Made by a program: the position numbers and the translations under genes
Assembly (NCBI RefSeq): GCF_003860215.1
Contig: NZ_RQYH01000003.1
Location: 62,001 to 126,000 of the forward strand
DNA from: Desulfovibrio sp. OH1186_COT-070
GTDB lineage: Bacteria; Desulfobacterota; Desulfovibrionia; Desulfovibrionales; Desulfovibrionaceae
DNA length: 64,000 nt
Direction of reading: 5' to 3'
Part shown: positions 41,536 through 49,420 of the stretch, piece by piece
Position numbering within the stretch: position 1 is the stretch's first letter
How the letters are laid out: every line of letters starts with the position of its first letter
Notes under the pieces: model-generated
The model's input: only the letters and a program-made list of their open reading frames with translations
What the model was told of the DNA's origin: nothing
Databases searched by the model: none

Positions 41536-41849
41536 CGTATGAGTGCTATCGCCAGTTGGAGTTCCCGCTGCCGGGTGTCCAGTTCACGCAAAAGCCGATG
41601 AACTGTTTGCCTGTCCGCTCCATTTGCCAATGCTTGTTTCACCAGTCCGCCAAGTCTGCCCAGATCGCCTTTGAGTCGGCGCAATTCAATCCGCGCTTCC
41701 TGATGCTCCAGACTTGGGACGGAAAACCCAAGGCACACCCTTTTGCTGAACGTGGAAAGGGACAGGCCCGCTTTGCTGGCCGATGCCCTGATCTGCGCGT
41801 ATTCCTCTGGAGTCAAATATGTTCTTAGTATTAGTTTCTTGGACGGCAC
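41532..41849 (-). CDS. traJ: TraJ-like relaxosome accessory protein
   Basis: A 105-aa protein. GTG 41849 is chosen because AAGGAGG lies 6 nt upstream; the longer frame to 41912 has no such site. The N-terminus LILRTYLTPEEYAQI with a following helix fits a ribbon-helix-helix fold. LRRLKGDLGRLGGLVKQAL is the TraJ/MobC signature. IncP TraJ binds next to nic and recruits the relaxase. Its 5' part overlaps the transglycosylase gene by 164 bp in another frame. Confidence 0.88.
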   Translation of the reverse strand: MPSKKLILRTYLTPEEYAQIRASASKAGLSLSTFSKRVCLGFSVPSLEHQEARIELRRLKGDLGRLGGLVKQALANGADRQTVHRLLRELDTRQRELQLAIALIR

Positions 41850-42321
41850 GGGGAACCTCCTTAATTTTAGAGGCTCTTTGGCCCGCGTAGTGACGATAAA
41901 CGAGCCACGCATACTGTCTGCCGCGTTCCGGGTCGGGGGAATGGTATTTGCCCACAGCTTTCCAGTTCAGGCCGTTCCGGGCTATTTCCTCGGCCAGTAT
42001 CCGCTTTCCCCATGCTTCGTTCACATCGGGGTCGAGTAGGGAAAAGGGGCTGATGGAAAAACGCTTCATCCACCAGTTGTTTATCTGCATCTTTCCCACA
42101 TCAAACGACTTCCCGGCTGCCAGGGCTTCCCGGATCAGCCGTTCCGCTTCTTTTCGCGTGGTCGGGTAGTATGATTTTCCGGCGATATTGACCGCCAAGG
42201 GATTCAGCCCGGATTCCTGCCGGGCCACGGCTTTCACCAGTTGCGCGGGCGGCCCTGGTTCCGCTGCGAGTGCGGACATAGGAAAACAAAGCAGAACGGC
42301 CAGAATGAGTGCCTTTTTCAT
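41686..42321 (-). CDS. trbN: TrbN/VirB1-like lytic transglycosylase
   Basis: A 211-aa exported protein. ATG 42321 is chosen because the product then starts with a signal peptide (MKKALILAVLLCFPMSALAA) and GAGAGG lies upstream. The SLT fold shows AVARQESGLNPLAVN with the catalytic Glu near residue 37, FDVGKMQIN and AVGKYHSPDPERG. These enzymes cut peptidoglycan to let the secretion channel through. The last 50 residues overlap traJ and look unlike the family, so the real functional part may end near residue 160. Confidence 0.85.
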   Translation of the reverse strand: MKKALILAVLLCFPMSALAAEPGPPAQLVKAVARQESGLNPLAVNIAGKSYYPTTRKEAERLIREALAAGKSFDVGKMQINNWWMKRFSISPFSLLDPDVNEAWGKRILAEEIARNGLNWKAVGKYHSPDPERGRQYAWLVYRHYAGQRASKIKEVPRAVQETNTKNIFDSRGIRADQGIGQQSGPVPFHVQQKGVPWVFRPKSGASGSAD

Positions 42322-42708
42322 GGGGTAATTGCCTCTCTGTTTTGGCGTTGAGCGGAACCGCGAATAAGCAGCCCCGCAGGGCAGGATGGGAGGGGGTAGA
42401 CTTGAAAAGTGTACCCACCTCGCTTGTCCTGTCCTCTTAATCCGAGACACAGTAGCACACGGGGGAATATTTTTGGAGGGGGTTGGAGAAACTATACGAA
42501 CATTTACAATGTGTTCCGTTCGTATATGGCAAGATGCGTTTGTGTATGAGGGGTTCCGTTTATGGTACAAACGTATCCGCGTGCGCTTAATCCTCATTCA
42601 AAGGTTCTTGGACAAACCTTTGAGGTACACGCCCGAAAATAAAGCTGCTTTCGAGGCAAACTTTGCCTAGTGTAAGGATAATTCCGGAGGAATCCGCCCA
42701 TTTTGATA
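42322..42708. other. Intergenic region with candidate oriT
   Basis: On the minus strand the sequence CATCCTG-C (42388-42381) fits the IncP-type nic consensus YATCCTG/Y, in the leader of the trbN-traJ-traI operon. A second fit, TATCCTG-C, is at 42764-42757. The region also holds TATACGAAC and GTTCGTATA as an inverted repeat (near 42493-42525), and CAAAGGTT with AACCTTTG as a hairpin (42599-42622). No gene is seen. This is where an oriT would be expected, but the nick position is unproven. Confidence 0.5.
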
Positions 42709-42737
42709 TTGTAACCGCTTGGCTCCCCATATATAGT
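42709..42737 (+). promoter_or_regulatory. Promoter of the restriction-modification operon
   Basis: TTGTAA (42709-42714) and TATAGT (42732-42737) are exactly 17 bp apart, with a 30-nt leader to the methyltransferase ATG. A reasonable sigma-70 promoter. Confidence 0.55.
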
Positions 42738-42767
42738 GACCAAGTAAACTCAAGGGGCAGGATAGTT

Positions 42768-43976
42768 ATGAAGTCTATAGAATTATTCGCTGGTGCTGGT
42801 GGACTTGCCCTTGGCGCCTCTTTGGCTGGTTTTACGCCGGAAGCCGTTATCGAGTGGGACAAGTGGGCTTGTGATACCATCCGTGAAAATCAGCAGCGCC
42901 AGAACCCTCTTGTGGCGGATTGGCCCGTCCATGAGGGGGATGTTCGCTTATTCGACTTCTCCGGCATTTCTGGCGAGATTGATCTTGTTGCTGGTGGCCC
43001 GCCATGCCAGCCTTTTTCTCTTGGCGGAAAACATAGAGCCTCTTCAGATAAGCGGGATATGTTCCCCACGACGATTGATGTTGTCCGCAAACTTCGCCCC
43101 AAGGCTTTTTTAGTAGAAAACGTTAAGGGTCTTACCAGGGCCACATTCGCAAATTATCTACAATACACCCTCCTGCAACTAACCTTTCCTGAATTGACCA
43201 TTGGACGAAAGGAAACTTGGCTGGAGCATCTTGCGCGTCTAGAAAAAGAAAAAACTTCAGGCAAGACGAATGGATTGACCTATGATTTGGTTTGCCGCGT
43301 AATTAACGCCGCAGACTATGGCATCCCGCAACGTCGGGAACGCGTATTTATTGTCGGCTTTCGGCACGACATGGGCGTTCGCTGGTCTTTCCCGGAGGCA
43401 ACACACGCCCAGGATGCTTTGCTCTACAGCCAGTATGTAAGCGGTGAATATTGGGATAGGCACGAAGTTATCTTGAAAAAACGCCCACAAACGAAAATCA
43501 AGTCTACTGCTCGCATTGAACGACTCCGTGGCTTTTCTCAAGAGTCGCTTGGCAAACCTTGGCTGACCGTGCGTGATGCGCTTCAGGGGCTGCCAGACCC
43601 CAAAAATAAAAAACAGTCTTCGCGGCACTATAACCACACTTTTCAAGACGGTGCCCGCGCCTATGAGGGCCACACGGGTAGCCCACTGGACTTGCCTGCC
43701 AAAACGCTGAAAGCTGGCGACCATGGCGTTCCCGGTGGCGAAAATATGCTTGTCATGCCCACTGGCGAAGTGCGCTACTTTACCGTACGCGAATCCGCCC
43801 GGTTGCAGACGTTTCCCGATACCTATGTTTTTCATGGTTCATGGACGGAAACAATGCGTCAGCTTGGCAACGCCGTCCCTGTCGCCCTTGCTCGCATTAT
43901 AACGGCTAGCGTTGCGGAAAAATTGATTGATGCGGAAGCTCAGAAAATTATCTCCAAACTGAAACGTGTGGCCTGA
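42768..43976 (+). CDS. Type II DNA cytosine-5 methyltransferase
   Basis: A 402-aa enzyme. ATG 42768 is used (AGGGGCAGGA upstream) since the product then opens with motif I, IELFAGAGGLALG. Motif IV is GGPPCQPFSLGG with the catalytic Cys near residue 80, motif VI VENVKGL, motif VIII PQRRERVFIVG, and motif X QLGNAVPVALA. The full set is present, so it is probably active. Partner of the overlapping GIY-YIG endonuclease gene, whose ATG overlaps the stop. The recognition site may resemble CCGCGG if the Eco29kI relationship holds. Confidence 0.93.
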   Translation: MKSIELFAGAGGLALGASLAGFTPEAVIEWDKWACDTIRENQQRQNPLVADWPVHEGDVRLFDFSGISGEIDLVAGGPPCQPFSLGGKHRASSDKRDMFPTTIDVVRKLRPKAFLVENVKGLTRATFANYLQYTLLQLTFPELTIGRKETWLEHLARLEKEKTSGKTNGLTYDLVCRVINAADYGIPQRRERVFIVGFRHDMGVRWSFPEATHAQDALLYSQYVSGEYWDRHEVILKKRPQTKIKSTARIERLRGFSQESLGKPWLTVRDALQGLPDPKNKKQSSRHYNHTFQDGARAYEGHTGSPLDLPAKTLKAGDHGVPGGENMLVMPTGEVRYFTVRESARLQTFPDTYVFHGSWTETMRQLGNAVPVALARIITASVAEKLIDAEAQKIISKLKRVA

Positions 43977-44578
43977 TGAAAGAATATTCCCCGTATAACC
44001 CGCTGGCTAAGACGAACCTTGGCAACAGCGTGGCAGACGCCATGCTTGAGAGCGATATACACTCGCTAGGCAGTCTGGAGCCGTTTGTCGGTGCTGGCAT
44101 TTATGCCATTTATTATACGGGAGGCTTTGAAGCTTACCGTCCTTTGAGCGCAAAGAATCAAGCCAACCAGTTCGCCGCCCCAATCTATGTTGGCAAAGCG
44201 GTTCCCCCCGGAGCCAGAAAAGGCAACTTTGGCGTAGACTCTGAACCGGGGCAAGCTCTTTACAAACGACTGCGGGAACATGCCGAGAGCATTATTCTGG
44301 CGGAAAACTTGAACATTGAGGATTTTTTCTGCCGTTTTTTGGTAGTTGAAGATATTTGGATTCCGCTGGGGGAATCTTTACTTATCGCCAAGTTCTCGCC
44401 CGTATGGAACAAGCTTATTGACGGCTTTGGTAATCATGACCCAGGTAAAGGACGTTATCAGCAAATGCGGTCAAAATGGGATACTTTACATCCTGGACGC
44501 GAATGGGCACTGAGGTGCTCTAGTCGTTATGATACGGCAGAAGCGATTTGTACAGAGCTATCCACATTTTTGAGATAA
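43976..44578 (+). CDS. Eco29kI-like GIY-YIG restriction endonuclease
   Basis: A 200-aa protein. GIYAIYYTGGFEAYRPL near residue 40-56 and APIYVGKAVPPGARKG near 70-85 form the GIY-YIG catalytic core as seen in Eco29kI, with the usual Lys after YVG. LYKRLREHAESI supplies the Arg and the GESLLIAKFSPVWN stretch supplies the conserved Glu and Asn. Cognate to the preceding methyltransferase (one-base overlap). Confidence 0.88.
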   Translation: MKEYSPYNPLAKTNLGNSVADAMLESDIHSLGSLEPFVGAGIYAIYYTGGFEAYRPLSAKNQANQFAAPIYVGKAVPPGARKGNFGVDSEPGQALYKRLREHAESIILAENLNIEDFFCRFLVVEDIWIPLGESLLIAKFSPVWNKLIDGFGNHDPGKGRYQQMRSKWDTLHPGREWALRCSSRYDTAEAICTELSTFLR

Positions 44579-44581
44579 AAG

Positions 44582-45013
44582 ATGCTTCTTTTTGGAATGC
44601 GAAATAGATCCCCCTTACGGCAGGGACACATAAAAGAATGCAAGGACAAATGGGCAGTCCTTGGAGGGCGGCGTAGAAACGTACGCATAATTTTTGACCA
44701 TTCTAGTAAAAAATCTCATACGCGATATGACTATGCCAGGAAGGTTGTATTTATAGGAACAGATGTCCTCCCGCTACCTAGTAGTATGTGTCTTTTGCCG
44801 CATTCGCAGTTAAGCATATTAGCCTGTCTCGCTCATGAATTAGCCCATGCCGAAAGACATAGAATGGGAATTTCTAGGCCGTTTGATGGTATTGGTGCAT
44901 TAATTGAAGAAGCTGAAGCGTGTCTTCACGCTGCTTTTTATCCAGCACTATCTGACGACGACAGGGCCACTCTTCATAAGTGCGCCCAGCATATACTAAA
45001 CGAGGTCTTATAA
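44582..45013 (+). CDS. Small putative zinc metallopeptidase (HELAH) in the restriction operon
   Basis: A 143-aa protein. CLAHELAHAERHRMG near residue 82-96 contains the HExxH zinc motif and EEAEACLHAAFYP downstream offers a third Glu ligand, as in small IrrE/SprT-like peptidases. It starts 3 bp after the endonuclease stop, so it is co-transcribed. Its target is unknown; it might process a regulator or take part in defence. Base composition is more AT-rich than the transfer genes, suggesting separate acquisition. Confidence 0.65.
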   Translation: MLLFGMRNRSPLRQGHIKECKDKWAVLGGRRRNVRIIFDHSSKKSHTRYDYARKVVFIGTDVLPLPSSMCLLPHSQLSILACLAHELAHAERHRMGISRPFDGIGALIEEAEACLHAAFYPALSDDDRATLHKCAQHILNEVL

Positions 45014-45016
45014 AAA

Positions 45017-45643
45017 ATGTTAATAGAAACGAGTGGTATGGTTGTAGCTGGAGCCTGTGATATTCAAGGGAAAGGTTGTGAGGCAAAAAAAACCGTTGGC
45101 CCGCTTACGGTTGTATGGGGGCCAAATAGAAATCAGATTAATGTTTGTGGCTCATGCCTTGAGATGAAAATAAAGTCCGGGGAGTGGGAGGTAGAGGGTG
45201 CAGCTGTTCCAAGCATGAAATATCGTGCAGATTTAGAACTTATCAATGGAAAAAATGTGGCAATTATAGAGGTAAAAGCCAGACCTTCTAATCAATATGA
45301 TGTCATAAGTTTTATTTCAAAAAATATTAAATTGTTAGATAGTGTTGTCTTTTTTGTTTTTGTTGCTCAGGATTTAATATACCTCTTCGATAAAAACGCA
45401 ATTGACAATTTAGATATGGACGCTGCCCTAAAGATAAAGACAGACGATGTATTAACTCCTTATTTTTCTATGCTAAGTTATACTAATTCTGACAAAAAGG
45501 ATGGGGCTACCCGCCATTCAATTTATGAATCAGCGCTCGCACTGCTGTTTAGAGATATAACTTTGTGTGCCAAAAGCGTGGAATTGTCTTATTTTCCAGC
45601 GCAGTTTATCGATTTTGTCAAAGGCGCCCAGATAATACGGTAG
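45017..45643 (+). CDS. Unknown protein with zinc-ribbon-like and PD-(D/E)XK-like motifs
   Basis: A 208-aa protein starting 3 bp after the HELAH gene. Cysteines near residues 14, 21, 45 and 48 (GACDIQGKGCEAKK, NVCGSCLEM) may bind zinc. RADLELINGKNVAIIEVKARP near 72-92 has the Asp-...-Glu-x-Lys spacing of PD-(D/E)XK nucleases. It could be a second nuclease of the restriction operon. I do not recognise the family. Distinctly AT-rich. Confidence 0.55.
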   Translation: MLIETSGMVVAGACDIQGKGCEAKKTVGPLTVVWGPNRNQINVCGSCLEMKIKSGEWEVEGAAVPSMKYRADLELINGKNVAIIEVKARPSNQYDVISFISKNIKLLDSVVFFVFVAQDLIYLFDKNAIDNLDMDAALKIKTDDVLTPYFSMLSYTNSDKKDGATRHSIYESALALLFRDITLCAKSVELSYFPAQFIDFVKGAQIIR

Positions 45644-45675
45644 CTATCTTTAATAGTACCAATATCCTACTATTT

Positions 45676-46653
45676 TTATGCGGTTATAATAGGAATGGTT
45701 TTACCTACGATCTGATTAGTGCCAAGTGTAGCGAATTTACTAACATCAAAGAGATTACGAAGCTGTAAAATTAATTCTACAATGTCTTTATCCCAATGCT
45801 GCTTAATTAAATTCAAGACTGGTAGCAATGTGGGATCGTAATTAGCCCTTTGATTTGGCCCCATTGTCATAAACAACTGAACAGTCCCAATAGCATTATG
45901 AAAGTCTTTTATGACATCGTGATCGCTCTCAATTATAATGACATATTTATCTCCGTAAGGTGTCCGTACCCATTGCCCAATAATTACAGGTGGCAATACT
46001 TTTTCATTGACTGTATTTAGTGTATAATCTTTTTTCTTAACTCCAATTCCGAAAGAGTAATATTGCCCTTTCTTTTTCTCCCAAAACGGGCTGGTTAGTA
46101 GGCGAGCACCGTAATTTCCCTCTACTTCACCGAGAATGGCGTAAGTATTTTCTTCTTTTTTAAAGAAAAAGCACATGTCAGCAAAGGCAACTTTTTCCGC
46201 AACATCTTGTAGTGTCAAAAAGCCATGACCGGCTAATATTGGATTATAGTTTTTAGCGAAATTCGCACCGGTCAAAAAATCTTTTCCTGAAATAAAAATT
46301 CCATACTCTTGAGCTCTTCCTGTAAAGTCATAGTCATATAGGCTTGAAAGATTCTCTACTATATTCCGAAAAATTGGTTCTCCTTGGCTACTTAATAGAA
46401 AATGACACAAAAGCCATTGTAGGCCGAAATTCTGCAGGGACTGCCGAATCTGATAAAAAAATGCAAAGCCAGCTTTTGCAGCCAAGTTTTCTAATGTTGG
46501 CTCAACTCCAAGCATATATTTCTTTTGAAATCCATGTTCAATTGTTTTTTGATCGTATAGTGTTTCAAATATTGCACAATAGTGCATAGCCCAATAGGAG
46601 TTCTGGTCTGAAAAAAGACCTGGTTTTATAATTTTAACAAGTTCATTATTCAT
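45676..46653 (-). CDS. Unknown protein downstream of the abortive-infection gene
   Basis: A 325-aa AT-rich gene. No membrane segments. Motifs such as YAILGEVEGNYGARLLTSPFWEKKKGQYYSFGIGVKK suggest an alpha/beta core with Glu and Lys residues that could be nuclease-like (E-x-E ... K-K), but this is weak. No strong Shine-Dalgarno. It lies 28 bp after the abortive-infection gene and ends convergently with the restriction operon, so it is probably the second gene of a two-gene defence unit. Confidence 0.55.
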   Translation of the reverse strand: MNNELVKIIKPGLFSDQNSYWAMHYCAIFETLYDQKTIEHGFQKKYMLGVEPTLENLAAKAGFAFFYQIRQSLQNFGLQWLLCHFLLSSQGEPIFRNIVENLSSLYDYDFTGRAQEYGIFISGKDFLTGANFAKNYNPILAGHGFLTLQDVAEKVAFADMCFFFKKEENTYAILGEVEGNYGARLLTSPFWEKKKGQYYSFGIGVKKKDYTLNTVNEKVLPPVIIGQWVRTPYGDKYVIIIESDHDVIKDFHNAIGTVQLFMTMGPNQRANYDPTLLPVLNLIKQHWDKDIVELILQLRNLFDVSKFATLGTNQIVGKTIPIITA

Positions 46654-46681
46654 AATTCATATATTTTTGATTATCATAGCC

Positions 46682-47512
46682 TTAGCTCGATCTTTTGTTC
46701 TCCCAGCTCTCAAAAAGGAAAACAGTCAGTGTGTGTGCTGCATGTACAGCAAGGCGGGCATGTCGTGGCTGTATCTTATATCGCATCCCACCACGACCAT
46801 GCGCCGAACCTGCGTGTGTCCTCAGGGCACCAATGCCGTCAACAATGGAGCTAAGGCCAGTAAGAATCTTACGAAGATCATTATCCTCTACCTTTCCAGC
46901 ATCAAAGCCCAAATCATTGGCTACGATAACCCAGAGGGGTTTTATGGAACATTCTTTCGGAAGAGCTAACCCCTTTTCTTCGATATACAACTTGCAAGCT
47001 GATTCAATAATTGCACAAGCAGCTGTCAGGCTAGCTGGAGGGTCTATGGAAATATTTTCCATTGCCCGTGCAAATTCCAGCTCCGCAGCTTCTAAATCTT
47101 TATTTTTGAGAATCTGCTCAAGAGATTTGACGGCTCCCGTAGCGCCGACAGTATAAATTTTTCCGCCTGAGAAGTATGTTAGGCCATGTGTCATCAACGC
47201 TTCGTGTATTTTGTCGCGATTGCCTTGCCATTCTTCGGCCCATTTGTTTGGGGTTCCCCATGTGTCAGTCAGATCAAGAATCCGTTCCATAAAATCTTCA
47301 ATGACAGCACCCAGCACTTGTAGCCCGTCAACTTGCTCTTGATTGCACCGAGCGAGCCAAGCTTGGCATTTTACCATTTTGTTGCCGACCGGAGATTCTC
47401 CAGGAGCGTCCGCCTGCAAGAACAAATTATCAAGCTGTGCGTGTGAGTAATATTGGCTGATGATTTCAGCCACAAGCCCAATAATTGGACGGGGTATACG
47501 GGACAATGTCAT
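46682..47512 (-). CDS. Abortive infection protein with Abi C-terminal domain
   Basis: A 276-aa cytoplasmic protein. The C-terminal half is the Abi-C domain: SLTAACAIIESACKLYIEEK, then ILTGLSSIVDGIGALRTHAG, then SAHGRGGMRYKIQPRHARLA near residue 230-265. Proteins with this domain are found in phage-exclusion loci and resemble HEPN-type RNases (the RTHAGSAHG stretch may be the R-x4-6-H site). The upstream half (about 1-130) is family-specific. Probably an antiphage toxin; partner is the next gene. Confidence 0.82.
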   Translation of the reverse strand: MTLSRIPRPIIGLVAEIISQYYSHAQLDNLFLQADAPGESPVGNKMVKCQAWLARCNQEQVDGLQVLGAVIEDFMERILDLTDTWGTPNKWAEEWQGNRDKIHEALMTHGLTYFSGGKIYTVGATGAVKSLEQILKNKDLEAAELEFARAMENISIDPPASLTAACAIIESACKLYIEEKGLALPKECSIKPLWVIVANDLGFDAGKVEDNDLRKILTGLSSIVDGIGALRTHAGSAHGRGGMRYKIQPRHARLAVHAAHTLTVFLFESWENKRSS

Positions 47513-48238
47513 TAGGGGATATTCTCCTGTTTGATTACTTTAAATATACCACACCTTCGCCCCATTCAACCCCAGCGGGGCAAAAGCAGGGCAAAATCCC
47601 CCTCTCCAAATTGAATTTACGAATCATTTTCGCAACTTCTTGAATTTGCTTGGTAGTACAAATCTTGAACCTGTGGTTCCCGCTATGCGAAGGTGTTTAT
47701 TGTATTTTGCCTGTTTGATAATGTACAGAAAGTAAATTCATAGAATCTTTGACAGCATAAACACTTCTGGCAGCAATTGTACGAGCATAAAGTACAATAT
47801 TTTCCACTTGGCGAACAGGAACGACGTTTTCTAGTTGGTGTAATATATTGGTTTGGTATTACAGAAATGCATGTCATCTTAATCAGATTGCAAAGCTTCT
47901 CATAGGGTAAAATCGCGATTCACTCATTTATTGGCCGCGCCGAAGGCGCTTGTCTTTTCCGTTTTCGATTTCTGGGATTCCAGATGCCGAAACCGAAAAA
48001 TAATCCGTATAGATTGGCTTCCTTCCTTTTCCTTTCTTAATTTTTTGTCTCTTGGTTTTTATGCGCGACACCTATGGGCCAACTCTGCGACACCTATTTT
48101 TTGCGTTAGCTGCATAACAAAGAGAGAACACTTTCATGAACAGCCCTGTGGCGACAACTTGGATTTTGGGGAGAACAGCACGGCTGGAAAATATTCAGAA
48201 CTTAGGAAATTCCCATAAAGCTAGATGCGCGCTCTTTT
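47513..48238. other. AT-rich stretch downstream of repA, possible replication origin
   Basis: About 725 bp without a convincing gene. GCGACACCTAT occurs twice, 22 bp apart (48065-48075 and 48087-48097), like two iterons two helical turns apart. GCGCC-GAA-GGCGC (near 47938-47950) is a hairpin. In IncFII-type replicons the origin lies downstream of repA, which this would be. A cysteine-rich short frame on the minus strand (47683-47877) was not accepted as a gene. Confidence 0.45.
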
Positions 48239-49018
48239 CTAAGCGTGTCTGCCGGGGCTGTAGTCGGCTGGCAATCCAAGTTCCGCGTTTGTTCGTCGTC
48301 GGCACTCGTCTGGATCGAGATCGGCAATCATATATTTCGCGCAAGCCATGTTCCAGCGCCGTGTTTCTTCGTCGCGCTTTTCCTGATCTGCGCGGGAGCG
48401 TTGCGGCTTGAATGTGAATGAGTTGCGAAGCCCTTTGGTCATTCGGTGCATGAGATCAGTCAGCTTGCGTTGGGCTTTCATGGCCCTGCGCTGCAATTTT
48501 GCGGTAGCTCTGGCTCTTTCCCGCTGGAGCATCGGCCCAAGGCCAAGAAACTCAAAAAAGAGGCTGGTCACAACGCGGATTGCCCGCAAGCCCACATAAT
48601 CACCGTGATCATTTATGGCGCGAGGCTGTTGCACCTTCATAAAGCCCGCCTCTTTGAGCAGGGCAATAGCCCGCTCACAACGGCGCTGGCCGATGCCGGA
48701 ATCTCGGACTATGGTTCGCATGTCAATGTCGATGAATCCGGCATCAATGGTTGGCGTACCGAGACAGAGAGAGGCTAGGTCAAGATGGGATAGGATTGTC
48801 TCAATGACGATCTGGCAAGCCTCCCGGCGCTCGGAACGGGTTTTCCGGTGCGGGTGTGATTGCAAGGGCTTGCATTTTCCAGGGTGGAAATACCAAGCCT
48901 TTGCCCGCTCTGCGGCAAGCGAGAGGATGCGCGGCAAGCCGCCCTTGCCTTTACGGATAGGGCGGGCTGGCGTCAGCGCGGGGCAACAAGGATCGTGCCC
49001 ACAGCGATTTCCCGGCAT
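48239..49018 (-). CDS. RepA-like plasmid replication initiator
   Basis: A 259-aa basic protein. TRSERREACQIVIETILSHL, then DIDMRTIVRDSGIGQRRCER, then AIALLKEAGFMKV (residues about 58-135) matches the winged-helix core of IncFII/RepA-type initiators. The tail is Arg/Lys-rich. The first 50 residues could be over-long, as no clear Shine-Dalgarno marks the start. A plasmid-type initiator in an ICE suggests that the excised circle may replicate. Confidence 0.72.
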   Translation of the reverse strand: MPGNRCGHDPCCPALTPARPIRKGKGGLPRILSLAAERAKAWYFHPGKCKPLQSHPHRKTRSERREACQIVIETILSHLDLASLCLGTPTIDAGFIDIDMRTIVRDSGIGQRRCERAIALLKEAGFMKVQQPRAINDHGDYVGLRAIRVVTSLFFEFLGLGPMLQRERARATAKLQRRAMKAQRKLTDLMHRMTKGLRNSFTFKPQRSRADQEKRDEETRRWNMACAKYMIADLDPDECRRRTNAELGLPADYSPGRHA

Positions 49019-49255
49019 GTGTTACTCGCCGGGATAAAATTGAAAACAACGGCTGAAAAAGCCGCTGACAAAAATCCAAATGAAAATGGGGAGCACTTCA
49101 AATCCCGATTGGGGAGTTGAACCGGCGACCAGTCTATTTTGTGGCTGCACTCGCAGCAGCCCGCAGACAGCAAAACAAATAAGAAACGCCCGCTCGGTTA
49201 CGGCGATCAGAAAGAGGCAAAATAGCCCGTTTGGAAGGGGAAAGAAAACGAGGAC

Positions 49256-49324
49256 TGTGTACCTAAATTGTGTACCGCGCTGTGTACCGCTGTGTATTTT
49301 CTGTACCGTCGTGCATGTGTAACC
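49256..49324 (+). promoter_or_regulatory. Putative integrase arm-type sites, right end
   Basis: TGTGTACC occurs at 49256-49263, 49269-49276 and 49281-49288, with partial copies at 49291, 49302 (TGTACC) and 49316 (TGTGTAACC). All lie in one orientation and within 110 bp of attR. The same octamer occurs twice next to attL. The rest of 49019-49361 has no gene. Confidence 0.65.
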
Positions 49325-49361
49325 CCTTGAAATTGTACGGTGACGTGGGGTTGTGTAACGG

Positions 49362-49408
49362 CTTTCACGCCGTCAACAGGGGTTCAAATCCCCTTGGGGA
49401 CGCCAAAT
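49362..49408 (+). repeat. attR (copy of tRNA-Glu 3' end)
   Basis: 47-bp copy of 10385-10431 with one mismatch; the acceptor half of tRNA-Glu without the 5' half. It marks the right boundary of the ICE. Confidence 0.95.
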
Positions 49409-49420
49409 TTTGGTTGATAA

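Larger units (their letters stand above)
10385..49408. mobile_element. 39-kb integrative conjugative element (ICE) in tRNA-Glu with an IncP-like transfer system
   Basis: The element is delimited by the tRNA-Glu 3' end at 10385-10431 and its copy at 49362-49408. It contains a tyrosine integrase at the attL edge, a full mating-pair-formation set in the Trb naming (B, C, D, E, J, L, F, G, H, I), coupling protein TraG, TraF peptidase, an MOBP-type relaxase with TraJ, TraK/TraL/TraM, a primase, a topoisomerase, arsenic/redox cargo, restriction-modification and abortive-infection genes, and a RepA-like initiator. All transfer genes appear intact; one regulator is broken by an IS481-family element. 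Confidence 0.93.

Noticed and set aside
47683-47877. Cysteine-rich 64-codon frame on the minus strand
   Set aside because: No Shine-Dalgarno, no Cys spacing typical of a known fold, and it lies in AT-rich DNA that fits an origin or decayed sequence better.
49110-49140. Sequence resembling a tRNA T-arm (GGTTCAACTCCCC on the minus strand)
   Set aside because: No acceptor, D-arm or anticodon arm can be drawn around it.
10385-49408. Interpretation of the island as a prophage
   Set aside because: No capsid, terminase, portal, tail or lysis genes; the Com-like gene is the only phage-associated family and all large operons are conjugative.
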